This document shows, one piece after another, positions 28,094 to 36,627 of a stretch of 64,000 nucleotides of DNA (positions are counted from its first letter, which is position 1; every line of letters starts with the position of its first letter). The DNA lies in NCBI RefSeq assembly GCF_002269255.1, contig NZ_CP022823.1, forward strand, positions 2,976,001 through 3,040,000, written 5' to 3'. Position numbers and translations under genes: made by a program. This stretch comes from Klebsiella quasivariicola (lineage in GTDB: Bacteria; Pseudomonadota; Gammaproteobacteria; Enterobacterales; Enterobacteriaceae). The notes under the pieces were generated by a model that saw only the letters and a list, made by a program, of their open reading frames with translations, was not told the origin of the DNA and made no database searches.

Positions 28094-28210
28094 AATAGCC
28101 TCCATATTGTTTACTCTCGTTTTCACAGTCAGAAGGGGTAATATTGCGCAAAAAAATAATCCCTTCCCAATCTTCTTAAAAAACAGCAGCATTCATATTA
28201 TTTTTCAGGA

Positions 28211-29149
28211 TTATTTGCCCCCGCAACCAGGACTATTATCACCTTTAAAATAAGGGTCAACATGTGTCATAACATTTAAAACATGATGATTATCTAAAAC
28301 TGATTTCCTGGCCAAAACAGCAATGTCATGTCCTACTTTCACTGATAAATCACCATCAATTTCCAGATGAACATCAACCACAACAAGGTCCCCCATTTTT
28401 CTGGTCTTGAGGTCATGGATGCCTTCGACCCCAGGCGTGGACAATAATGTTGTTTTTATACTATTTTCAGTTTCAATATCCACGGCCCTGTCCATCAAGT
28501 CATGAAGCGAATCTGACATAAATGAATATCCCATTCTGGTCACAATCAGTCCCACAACCAGTGCAGCTACCGGATCAAGCAATTTAAACCCTGATAAACT
28601 ACCAATAATACCAATAGCCACCACCAAAGATGAGGCGGCATCAGAGCGGGCATGCCAGGCATTGGCAACCAGCATAGTGGATTTTACTCGGGTTGCTACT
28701 GCCAGCATATAGCGAAAAAGAAGCTCTTTGATAACCAGTGCGGCTAAGGCCACCCACAGAGCAACAATATGTACCTGAGGAATATCATCTGGTTGTTGCA
28801 TTTTATTTGCTGCTGACCATAACATCCCGATGCCAACAATGAATAAAATTGTCCCCAGAATTAATGATGCACCATTTTCATAACGATGATGCCCGTAGTG
28901 ATGGTCATCATCGGGATTTTTTTTACTTTTATGATTAGCAATAAGCACCACAAAGTCTGAAACTAAATCAGACAGAGAATGGATACCATCCGCAATAAGC
29001 CCCTGAGATCCGGAAAATACGCCAGTAATCACTTGCCCGGATGTCAGAAAACAATTAACAAGCACACTAACCCATGTGCTTTTACGGGCCGCGAGGAAAC
29101 GCTCATGAGAACTAATATCAATATCATCCGTAAGTTTGTTTACCTGCAC
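28211..29149 (-). CDS. Cation diffusion facilitator (CDF) metal transporter
   Basis: 312 residues starting at a GTG with AGGAG six bases upstream. There are six predicted membrane helices. Metal-site motifs are in helix 2 (ADGIHSLSDLVSD) and helix 5 (NAWHARSDAAS), with a His-rich loop (DDDHHYGHHRYENG) and a cytoplasmic C-terminal domain (about 215-300) ending HVDPYFKGDNSPGCGGK. It exports divalent cations (Fe2+, Zn2+, Mn2+ or Co2+ in relatives) for protons; the substrate is not decidable from sequence. It is probably the first gene of the leftward metal/redox group. Confidence 0.9.
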   Translation of the reverse strand: MQVNKLTDDIDISSHERFLAARKSTWVSVLVNCFLTSGQVITGVFSGSQGLIADGIHSLSDLVSDFVVLIANHKSKKNPDDDHHYGHHRYENGASLILGTILFIVGIGMLWSAANKMQQPDDIPQVHIVALWVALAALVIKELLFRYMLAVATRVKSTMLVANAWHARSDAASSLVVAIGIIGSLSGFKLLDPVAALVVGLIVTRMGYSFMSDSLHDLMDRAVDIETENSIKTTLLSTPGVEGIHDLKTRKMGDLVVVDVHLEIDGDLSVKVGHDIAVLARKSVLDNHHVLNVMTHVDPYFKGDNSPGCGGK

Positions 29150-29845
29150 CTGAAACTCCTAATAACAGCATCTACAGTTAATACTAAGCAGCCAATACTA
29201 CCCGGCCAAGTTCAGTTTTGGTATATGAAATTTTGAGGTACTGTGGTGAAAATATAAAAATGGTGAGATTTATTCCTGTAAAGACCGCGCCATGGTGGCG
29301 ATAACATCTATTTATCATAACGCCTGAACATTAATTTATTCTGAACAGAAGAGAGAAGAAAAGTTGACAGTTATCACAACTATACACTTACGCCCAGTGT
29401 GGATGGGTTCAACAAACTAAAATTGCAAACCCGATTAACTGAGGAATTGAGCGCTCTCGAAGAGGAGTTGCTTTCGGGTAGCTGTCAACCATTGCAAAAT
29501 GGTAAACAACATCCTTTGGGTCCCCAACTGTGTGGCCACTGTAGTGACTGTGGTGGGTGATAGAACTGGTCACATTGATGCCAGACTTTTTCGTGCCGCA
29601 TGTATGGCACACTGAATTTGATTAAGACCTGCTGAAATGAAACCGGAGTGCTTCAGCTACAGAAACTGACCAAATCGTATACCCCAAGCAAGATCTGAAT
29701 ACCATCCGAACAATATCTCTTTTAGGTATACCTGATAAAGACCATGACACAAAGTATCGATAGGGTTTAAATTTAACTCTATTGACAGCAAAATAACGTA
29801 ATGTATCATATGGATATTGGATTGATATTTCAAAGAGAATACATA
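29150..29845. other. 696-base region between CDF gene and resolvase
   Basis: It should hold the leftward promoter of the CDF gene and the rightward promoter of the resolvase. Only weak coding traces are seen: a plus-strand frame ending at 29549 with TRLTEELSALEEELLSG and CGHCSDC, without start or ribosome site. GTATAC occurs twice (about 29677 and 29727), possibly part of a res site for the neighbouring resolvase; this is unproven. Confidence 0.45.
29782..29809 (+). promoter_or_regulatory. Promoter of the resolvase gene
   Basis: TTGACA (29782-29787), 16-base spacer, TATCAT (29804-29809), 36 bases before the start codon. It is a near-consensus sigma-70 promoter. Confidence 0.75.
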
Positions 29846-30460
29846 ATGAATGTCCGTATCTACTGCCGTGCATCTACGGAAGGCCAACATGCTGATCGTG
29901 CATTAGTTAGCCTGCGCGAATTTGCGCAAAGCAAAAACTGGTCGGTTGCCGGAGAATACGTTGAGAATGCAAGTGGTGCGAAGCTTGATCGTGTTGAACT
30001 CATGCATCTACTGGTGGAAGCACAACCCGGTGATCTGCTTCTTATTGAAGCAATTGACCGTCTCAGTCGTCTTCAACATGAAGAATGGGCTGAACTCAAA
30101 GCTACGTTGAATAGTAAAGGGCTGGTAATCGTATCAATGGACTTACCGACCAGTTGGCAGATGGTTGAAATGTCCGGTAATGACCTTACCAGTGGCATTC
30201 TTCGGGCAGTCAACTCCATGCTAATCGATATCCTCGCAACAATGGCACGACAGGATTATGAAACTCGGCGTAAACGTCAGGCACAGGGGATCGAGAGAGC
30301 AAAACAGGCAGGTTTGTATACGGGGAAAGAAAAAGATATGGAAGCCCGTGAGACTGTTCGCGAAATGCTGGCGCAGAACGTTAAACCAGCCCACATAATG
30401 AAAGCTGCTGATATCAGTCGTGCAACGTTCTACCGGATCAAAAAGGAATTGGTAAGCTAG
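29846..30460 (+). CDS. Small serine resolvase/invertase
   Basis: 204 residues. The catalytic domain starts MNVRIYCRASTEGQHADRA with nucleophile Ser10, then LLIEAIDRLSRLQHEEW and the long E-helix (SMLIDILATMARQDYETRRKRQAQGIERAK). A C-terminal helix-turn-helix follows (VKPAHIMKAADISRATFYRIKKEL). It is a Tn3-type resolvase architecture, different from the large integrase. A frame opens at 29801, but the Met at 29846 gives the canonical N-terminus. No transposase partner is visible, so it is either a solo invertase/resolvase or the leftover of a transposon that brought the metal genes. Confidence 0.9.
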   Translation: MNVRIYCRASTEGQHADRALVSLREFAQSKNWSVAGEYVENASGAKLDRVELMHLLVEAQPGDLLLIEAIDRLSRLQHEEWAELKATLNSKGLVIVSMDLPTSWQMVEMSGNDLTSGILRAVNSMLIDILATMARQDYETRRKRQAQGIERAKQAGLYTGKEKDMEARETVREMLAQNVKPAHIMKAADISRATFYRIKKELVS

Positions 30461-30656
30461 TTCAAATAAGTGTATTGGCTTTGACTCGCACTGACAGTTT
30501 CCGCAGACAGAGTACAATCGAACCTGACTGTCCGCTCTGAGCGAGGATAGGACGTAAAACAACTGAAAAAAAACTATTTAACTCAGGAAGACATGTCAAG
30601 ATTCAGTGAAAATGTCTAATCACTGGTTCGTTAGAAATGCCCATATGTTCAAAAGA

Positions 30657-30687
30657 CCGCTGCAAAAAAGTCTCTCGCAGCGGCCTC
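30657..30687 (-). terminator. Terminator-like hairpin between resolvase and SIR2 gene
   Basis: Perfect 7-bp arms CCGCTGC/GCAGCGG (30657-30663 with 30677-30683), flanked by T-rich sequence on both strands. It lies between convergent genes. Confidence 0.65.
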
Positions 30688-30721
30688 TTTAATATAACGT
30701 CATTGAGTGCATCATCTTTAA

Positions 30722-32074
30722 TTATGGGTTTAACTCAAATTGCTCCCCATTTATTAATTTTCGCAATAAGTCAAGTGCCTCTGATGAGTATTTTCCGACA
30801 CCACTTTTCCCAGATTTAATGAAAACATGATAATTGTTGTCTGATGCTTTAATGTTGAAGTCGGTTAGTTTTCTTAATTTTTCGAATTCTTGATTAACAT
30901 AGTGCCACGATCCCATGTCGAGAATCCTTGCCAGATCAGACATTGTATATGGGAAACTAGCATTTAGTGCCTGTCCATTATTGAGTTCAGCGATACCATA
31001 CATTTTTGCTAATGCATCATCATGCTCTGCAATATTGCGGAACATCTCAAAATCGTATGGAAGCTCTTGTTTAACAAGGGATTCTGATGCGAATGTGTAC
31101 GTTCTGGCTAGAAATGCACGCACAAGTTTTGGATTAACGCTAATTTCCGGTGTATTAGATGATAACGCATCAAAAATCCAACCAAAATCATTTGCGTATA
31201 TCACCTTTATTCGAACGCTTTTATTCTCACCAACACCGATTAGCAATTCCTTTTGATGAGAACCAGTGGCCTCGCAGTCCTTACTGAAGGAGACAAGATA
31301 AATATTTGGAATAAGTGCATTATTGGGAGCGATGATTTCATCTATATCAGAGAGAATTGACTTTATGTTTTCATCATTGATACTGTACCCAAAGAAAAAC
31401 AAGGGGTGTTCAGCAAAATATGTTAGCAACTTTGCACTGATATATTTCTTACGTTTATAGAAATCAACATAATCTTCATTTGTAATAACAATACTTTCAA
31501 CTTCATGACTGCTACCATGAATTTTCATGATTTCGCCATAAGATGAATAATTCACTTTAACAACATTATGACCAACTATTGCCTGATAATTGTCAAATAT
31601 TTTTTCTAATGTGTCGTCATAATTTGTTGTGATTATTGCATGAGGTTTTACTTTCCTTAATTTCTGAACTTCCTCTGTATATTCCATGTTCGAAAAATCA
31701 ACGGAGTTTGATAATTCATTCAGAATAGATGCAATTTCATGCTTAATATAAATATCTTTTGGAGTCGTTCCTTCAAAGTATGTCTCTGGATAGCGATCCT
31801 TGCCATCATCCCAAGCCCACTCAGCATAGAAGTCACAAAAATCGCTAGCAATCAATGGTTTGTTATCACCCTTTGTTTGGCTGTAGTAACCATAAGGGCG
31901 TTTGATCAAGGGGCAATTTTCCGCTAGTTGCTTTAATAAACCTTCCCAGTCAGGCGCTTTTATATATCGTTGTGAAATACCCGCCCCCATGAATAAAATG
32001 GGTTGGACTTGTAAGTTTTCAAGGCAAGATTTAACATCTTCAATTATTTCTTCTTGATATTCCGTAAAGTCCAT
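30722..32074 (-). CDS. SIR2-domain protein with C-terminal winged-helix-like region (candidate phage-defence gene)
   Basis: 450 residues. The SIR2-like fold spans about 20-290, with the NAD-binding start ILFMGAGISQRY (Gly30, Ala31, Gly32), IITTNYDDTLEKIF (Asn151, Asp153), candidate catalytic His186 in IMKIHGSSHE, and FFFGYSINDENIKSIL. The last about 80 residues (YTMSDLARILDMGSWHYVNQ ... DNNYHVFI) look like a winged helix. SIR2-domain proteins in islands often degrade NAD+ on phage infection; that role is inferred. It is transcribed leftward, 340 bases after the IS5-split unknown gene, with no HerA, TIR or Argonaute partner nearby. Confidence 0.85.
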   Translation of the reverse strand: MDFTEYQEEIIEDVKSCLENLQVQPILFMGAGISQRYIKAPDWEGLLKQLAENCPLIKRPYGYYSQTKGDNKPLIASDFCDFYAEWAWDDGKDRYPETYFEGTTPKDIYIKHEIASILNELSNSVDFSNMEYTEEVQKLRKVKPHAIITTNYDDTLEKIFDNYQAIVGHNVVKVNYSSYGEIMKIHGSSHEVESIVITNEDYVDFYKRKKYISAKLLTYFAEHPLFFFGYSINDENIKSILSDIDEIIAPNNALIPNIYLVSFSKDCEATGSHQKELLIGVGENKSVRIKVIYANDFGWIFDALSSNTPEISVNPKLVRAFLARTYTFASESLVKQELPYDFEMFRNIAEHDDALAKMYGIAELNNGQALNASFPYTMSDLARILDMGSWHYVNQEFEKLRKLTDFNIKASDNNYHVFIKSGKSGVGKYSSEALDLLRKLINGEQFELNP

Positions 32075-32413
32075 ATATTTACCTCAGGGATAGGTGATTG
32101 CTATGTGATGCACCGCGAAACTATTCGGGGCTTTGTGACACCCAAACTTTGCCCCAGTTTCCCAGCGTTTCCTTTGTATATAATATCATTGAAGTTAATT
32201 GCGTTTCTCAGAAATCTTCTTAGGATGTGATTGCAATAACGGCAACACAGCGCACACATCGCGGCTGATCAGTGAGTATGAAGTGGTTTACTGAATTTGA
32301 CCGCCTGAATCGATAGACAAAATGTCCGCACCTGGCACGGAGCGAGCTGTCAGATAGAGTTCGGCCCTGCGCCACACCTTTGTCAGGCCAAATCTGAGCT
32401 AATACAAATAAAG
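32075..32413. other. Intergenic region upstream of the SIR2 gene
   Basis: 339 bases between two leftward genes. It contains one copy of a 25-bp direct repeat (32381-32405) and probably the SIR2 promoter. No gene is supported. Confidence 0.5.
32381..32405. repeat. Direct repeat DR-A, copy 1
   Basis: TGTCAGGCCAAATCTGAGCT plus AATAC. It is repeated at 34992-35016 with one mismatch (G to T). Weaker similarity extends about 20 bases to the left in both copies. The two copies bracket the IS5-split unknown gene. Confidence 0.8.
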
Positions 32414-33409
32414 TTATCGTTTGACGGTCGCTGGAAGAACCTCATCCTGTGCCAGTAAAGTAATCACATCTCTGGCGATATCCGGTATTATGCCAGGCGT
32501 TTTGTAAGTGGCATACACCGCAACCGATAATGGACTCCATTTGTGCTTATCAGCAATACGTTTTACCTCCTCGATAACCTTAAACGTATCGTTTTCCAAA
32601 GCCAGTCCTAAACGAGCTGTATCCAGATAAACGCGCTGAACTGCGGAGATATACGCGAGCTTTTTAAGTTCTGTGGTAATAATGCGCTGCGCTTCAACAC
32701 CGATAGAGGAGCCTCCCTCAACGACCCCTGTCAATCCAACAAGCTTGCCTCCATCACTACGAGTATTGTCATCTTTGTCTCTGTGGAGCGGTACTAAGGC
32801 ATTCAACTCTACATCCTGCTGAAGTAACTCCAGCAGTTCGGGCAAAAGCTCAGTTTTGATGACACCTTTTAAAGCGGCTGCTCTTTTAGCCAGGCTAACA
32901 GGGTATTGCCCCAACCGAGCCGACATTGAAATAATGCAACTAGCGATTATGAAAATATCGTTTTCCCCGATTAGTGGGGCACACTCGGCACGAAAGGATT
33001 GTTCTTCACGAAGGAGAGGATTTGCTTTTTCAGGCTTCCTAATTTTTGATTTTGGCTGCTTCTTGCTATAGCCACGCAAAGCATCCTGTGCGCTTCGGGT
33101 TAGAATGCTGATACTTTTAATGAGCCCCTCATTACCCTTGAGGTTGGCAATCATTTGCTGCATATTTTCGAGCCTGCCAAGCATCTCGGGAACAGCTTTA
33201 CCCGCTGCGATCTTCTCGCTGATATCATTAAGATTTCTCAGAACACCAGTAACAAGCTGTGAGGGTGCAGGAACCGAGGCATTCAGTTGGTGGCTTTTTT
33301 TGATTTCTTTTTCCATCAACTGGATCGCATGCTTCCAGTCGGTTTGTACACCAGCTTTAAGGGTCTCAAGATTAAGAATAGCAGTTCGAAGACTTTCGCA
33401 TTTATCTAA

Positions 33410-34605
33410 GGAAGGTGCGAATAAGCAGGTCATTTCTTCCCAAGCTGACTCGCTGATTAAAATTTCGCGGATCTGGGCCGATTTTTTTCCCGCAAACACA
33501 TCGAATCAGCCTATTTAGGCTATTTTTTCCACCATTTCTGGCGTTATTTCCGGTTTTTACTGAGATCTCTCCCACTGACGTATCATTTGGTCCACCCGAA
33601 ACAGGTTGGCCAGGGTGAATAACATCGCCAGTTGGTTATCGTTTTTCAGCAGCCCCCTGTATCTGGCTTTCACGAAGCCGAACTGCCGCTTGATGATGCG
33701 AAACGGGTGCTCCACCCTGGCACGGATGCTGGCTTTCATGTATTCGATGTTGATGGCCGTTTTGTTCTTGCGCGGATGCTGCTTCAAGGTTTTTACCTTG
33801 CCGGGACGCTCGGCGATCAGCCAGTCCACATCCACCTCGGCCAGCTCCTCGCGCTGTGGCGCTCCTTGGTAGCCGGCATCGGCTGAGACAAATTGCTCCT
33901 CTCCATGAAGCAGATTACCCAGCTGATTGAGGTCATGCTCGTTGGCCGCGGTGGTGACCAGGCTGTGGGTCAGGCCACTCTTGGCATCGACACCAATGTG
34001 GGCCTTCATGCCAAAGTGCCACTGATTGCCTTTCTTGGTCTGATGCATCTCCGGATCGCGTTGCTGCTCTTTGTTCTTGGTAGAGCTGGGTGCCTCAATG
34101 ATGGTGGCATCCACCAAAGTGCCTTGGGTCATCATGACGCCTGCTTCGGCCAGCCAGCGATTGATGGTCTTGAACAATTGACGGGCCAGTTGATGCTGCT
34201 CGAGCAGGTGGCGGAAATTCATGATGGTGGTGCGATCCGGCAGGGCGCTATCCAGGGATAATCGGGCAAACAGGCGCATGGAGGCGATTTCGTACAGGGC
34301 ATCTTCCATGGCACCGTCGCTCAGGTTGTACCAATGCTGCATGCAGTGAATACGCAGCATGGTCTCCAGCGGATAGGGCCGTCGGCCATTGCCCGCCTTG
34401 GGATAAAACGGCTCGATGACAGCGGTCATATTCTGCCATGGCAGAATCTGCTCCATGCGGGAGAGGAAAATCTCTTTTCGGGTCTGACGGCGCTTAGTGC
34501 TGAATTCACTATCGGCGAAGGTGAGTTGATGGCTCATGATGTCCCTCTGGGATGCGCTCCGGATGAATATGATGATCTCATATCAGGAACTTGTTCGCAC
34601 CTTCC
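33410..34605 (-). mobile_element. IS5 (IS5 family) insertion sequence
   Basis: 1196 bases. The left end is GGAAGGTGCGAATAAG (33410-33425) and the right end CTTGTTCGCACCTTCC (34590-34605), the IS5 terminal inverted repeats. The 4-bp target duplication CTAA (33406-33409 and 34606-34609) fits the YTAR preference of IS5. Confidence 0.97.
33557..34537 (-). CDS. insH: IS5 transposase
   Basis: 326 residues, the length and sequence type of E. coli IS5 InsH, MSHQLTFADSEFSTKRRQTRKE. DDE motif: VDATIIEAPSS (first Asp), VSADAGYQGAPQREEL (second Asp), and the Y-(2)-R-(3)-E-type helix with ASIRARVEHPFRIIKRQFGF. It is intact and probably active. It is the only full gene in the insertion, and the IS interrupts the unknown gene on the same strand. 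Confidence 0.97.
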   Translation of the reverse strand: MSHQLTFADSEFSTKRRQTRKEIFLSRMEQILPWQNMTAVIEPFYPKAGNGRRPYPLETMLRIHCMQHWYNLSDGAMEDALYEIASMRLFARLSLDSALPDRTTIMNFRHLLEQHQLARQLFKTINRWLAEAGVMMTQGTLVDATIIEAPSSTKNKEQQRDPEMHQTKKGNQWHFGMKAHIGVDAKSGLTHSLVTTAANEHDLNQLGNLLHGEEQFVSADAGYQGAPQREELAEVDVDWLIAERPGKVKTLKQHPRKNKTAINIEYMKASIRARVEHPFRIIKRQFGFVKARYRGLLKNDNQLAMLFTLANLFRVDQMIRQWERSQ

Positions 34606-34991
34606 CTAACGGAATAGGTTCACCATTCTGTTTACCTGTTTTCAGCCAGTGAACTAAGGATACGAAGTCAGCTTTAGCCGTCGCAACGAGTCCATTGATA
34701 ACACGCTGCCTCGCTTCAGGCGTAAAGTGATTTGTTCTCGGCACTGGCAGACGATCATTTTTGCGCGCTATTGGTCTCTTCATAACGGATATCTCAACTT
34801 GGCCCCATCACGATAAACCCCATCTGGGTTATTGGCGGCAATTATCCCCAGTTACATATCATGTTTTAAGGTAGTAATACCCGCTACACCATCAAAGTAT
34901 TGTCATATTTTGATCGCACAGATGGTTGTTCAACTTACGCTTCTGGCAAGGGGCGGAATGTCAAATTGCCTCCGGCTCTGCGGCAAAGCTG

Positions 34992-35016
34992 TGTCAGGCC
35001 AAATCTGATCTAATAC
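34992..35016. repeat. Direct repeat DR-A, copy 2
   Basis: TGTCAGGCCAAATCTGATCT plus AATAC, 24 of 25 bases identical to 32381-32405. Confidence 0.8.
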
Positions 35017-35076
35017 TTTTTTCTCGATTCCGACCGGACAATAATCATCGAACAAAACATTCTGCGGGCTGTGAAT

Positions 35077-35102
35077 ACATTAAACACTCACTACGTTCGT
35101 GT
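35077..35102. repeat. Direct repeat DR-B, copy 1
   Basis: ACATTAAACACTCACTACGT then TCGTGT. It is repeated at 35250-35275 with a single A/G difference. Confidence 0.85.
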
Positions 35103-35132
35103 ACTTGCTTCAAATGCTGAAGTGATGTCCTG

Positions 35133-35150
35133 AATTACGAGCGAAGCGAG
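35133..35150. repeat. Long-range inverted repeat, left arm
   Basis: AATTACGAGCGAAGCGAG. Its reverse complement, with one mismatch, is at 35278-35295; the inner 13 bases CGAGCGAAGCGAG are perfect. The arms enclose 127 bases with the AT-rich block. Confidence 0.8.
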
Positions 35151-35249
35151 TTTCGTCAAGCGAAGCGAAGACGGATAGCCAAACTGGTTAAAAAGTATAC
35201 GGATATGTCTACTTTTCTCTATATATAAAATATAAAAATATAATAGTAG

Positions 35250-35275
35250 ACATTAGACACTCACTACGTTCGTGT
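35250..35275. repeat. Direct repeat DR-B, copy 2
   Basis: ACATTAGACACTCACTACGT then TCGTGT, directly followed by the right arm of the inverted repeat. Confidence 0.85.
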
Positions 35276-35277
35276 CC

Positions 35278-35295
35278 CTCGCTTCGCTCGGAATT
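35278..35295. repeat. Long-range inverted repeat, right arm
   Basis: CTCGCTTCGCTCGGAATT, the complement of 35133-35150 with one mismatch. Confidence 0.8.
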
Positions 35296-35489
35296 TTGAA
35301 GAAATGTATGAATCTATAAGCAAAGCAACTATCGTTGAACTATCATGCAATTGACCGAAGCTAAAGTTAATCAGGTTCAAATCATGCCTTAAAACGCTCT
35401 GAGCGAAGCTGTAAGCGCTTTTTATGATATGGGTAATACGATTCATGCCTTGGAAAGAAAAAACGCTCTACGGGCTTCCAGTGCGACAT

Positions 35490-36212
35490 TTACGAATTCA
35501 GTGCTTTACCACTCAATTTCGATGTTGAATACAAGCGCGTTCCCTTCCCTGTCTGCGACTTCCCGCGTTCTTTTGCCAGGTAAGAAAGCCAGAATACCGG
35601 ACCTTCGAGTGTCGAAGGATCATCACGATGAATGACGTAGTGATCGGGATAGTCTTTAGTGGCTTTAGACAAGTTCACAAGTGTTGCTTTCCCACCAGTC
35701 AGTTTCATCCAGATTTCCGTAATAACACCAGCAATACCTCTGTCTGGCGTTCCAAACCACCTTACCGAACGATGTGGAAGTGCAATCCAGCAATGGTAAT
35801 GTGGCTGTGAAGCCTTTTCCTGTTCGCAAACCCAACCGTAAGCAAAATCGATGATAGGTTCTGATAAACCGTTGTTTCTAGACTCCAGGCGGTCACGTAA
35901 TCGTTTGAATAGTTTGCGTATGTATTCGTTACCAGCTTCAACAGAAGTGAACTCAGGGAGGTGGAGATCAAAACGGGTCAGGAACACTCGACTGTAGAAC
36001 TTCAGGATTGCTTTCAGTTCGTTGATTGTTGACATAAGTATGTCATGACGAACACCAGAGCCGATTCTTGTGTTAATCCGGTATTCATGACCATCATGAA
36101 CAAAGGAGTTGCCATTAATTGTTTTGTAACGTCCGTGTTCATGGTAGACGGCACGAAAACTTGTTGCCGATAAAACCGACGATTCGAATAGGGTTTGTGA
36201 TTGTTGCATCAT
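35490..36212 (-). CDS. YagK/YfjJ C-terminal (inovirus Gp2-like) replication-type protein
   Basis: 240 residues matching the YagK/YfjJ_C / inovirus Gp2 domain pattern: YRINTRIGSGVRHDILMSTI, RFDLHLPEF, FAYGWVCEQEKASQPHYHCW then IALP (HxH metal-type motif), and a final WLSYLAKERGKSQTGKGTRL with a candidate nucleophile Tyr. Relatives act in rolling-circle-type replication of filamentous phages or sit in P4-like islands. It is transcribed leftward towards the repeat-rich region. It starts near attR and would be one of the first genes of the circular form. Biochemical activity is inferred. Confidence 0.78.
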   Translation of the reverse strand: MMQQSQTLFESSVLSATSFRAVYHEHGRYKTINGNSFVHDGHEYRINTRIGSGVRHDILMSTINELKAILKFYSRVFLTRFDLHLPEFTSVEAGNEYIRKLFKRLRDRLESRNNGLSEPIIDFAYGWVCEQEKASQPHYHCWIALPHRSVRWFGTPDRGIAGVITEIWMKLTGGKATLVNLSKATKDYPDHYVIHRDDPSTLEGPVFWLSYLAKERGKSQTGKGTRLYSTSKLSGKALNS

Positions 36213-36627
36213 TGTTAAATTAACCTTTTTGTACTCAGAAAGAGATCACACCCCCTACATAGTTACTACCTAAAACCACGGTAAAACGATGGCATTTGCG
36301 ATAGCGCAAAGCCGCCTTGCATCTGACGTTGGGGATGTTTTCGAGGAGAGAAATACTACGGAACAAAGTTTACGGAAATATTTATAATAACTCATTATCA
36401 TATCAGAAGGAGTGAAAGGGGGCAACGGAAATCATGCCTTGATAAAAGAGGGATGATGATTGTGTGGGGTGTTGGTAACAACGGAGAAATTCAAAGGGAT
36501 TTACAATCTTGTCTTTGGCTTCCTTCCGGCATACACAGTTGAGTGGGAGCTGTAATTTTCAACATTGCAGTAACCTGATTGTTCACAGTGTACATCGGCA
36601 AATATCAATTATACCCATTACACTTCA
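36213..36627. other. Right end of the island, non-coding
   Basis: 415 bases between the Gp2-like gene and attR. It holds a small hairpin TTTGCG/CGCAAA (36295-36300 with 36305-36310) and the leftward promoter of the Gp2-like gene. A 29-codon open frame near 36450 (MMIVWGVGNNGEIQRDLQSC...) is too short and poorly supported to call. Confidence 0.5.

Larger units (their letters stand above)
32414..34783 (-). pseudogene. Unknown 389-residue protein gene interrupted by IS5
   Basis: The N-terminal part is at 34610-34783 (MKRPIARKNDRLPVPRTNHF...GEPIPL) and the rest at 32414-33409. Removing the 1196-base IS and one CTAA copy joins them in frame (...EPIPL-DKCESLRTAILNLE...) to 390 codons. The current longest intact frame (32414-33499) starts inside the IS. 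The protein is basic and Pro-rich at its start, then helical, then has a Gly-rich segment (KLVGLTGVVEGGSSIGVEAQ) before a helical C-terminus. No family is recognised. The same strand and neighbourhood as the SIR2 gene suggest a former partnership. Confidence 0.8.
34784..35489. other. 706-base repeat-rich non-coding region (candidate replication origin)
   Basis: No gene is supported. It contains DR-A copy 2, two copies of a 26-bp direct repeat (35077-35102, 35250-35275), an 18-base inverted repeat pair (35133-35150 and 35278-35295), more GCGAAGCGAAG motifs (about 35160, 35401), and a very AT-rich block (35215-35245). Repeats plus an AT-rich core beside a replication-type protein gene are typical of an origin; this is inference. 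Confidence 0.6.

Noticed and set aside
32414..33499. A 361-residue intact gene
   Set aside because: Its first 30 codons lie inside the left end of IS5; the true N-terminus is on the other side of the IS.
36450..36540. 29-codon open frame as an excisionase
   Set aside because: Too short, weak start context and no helix-turn-helix pattern.
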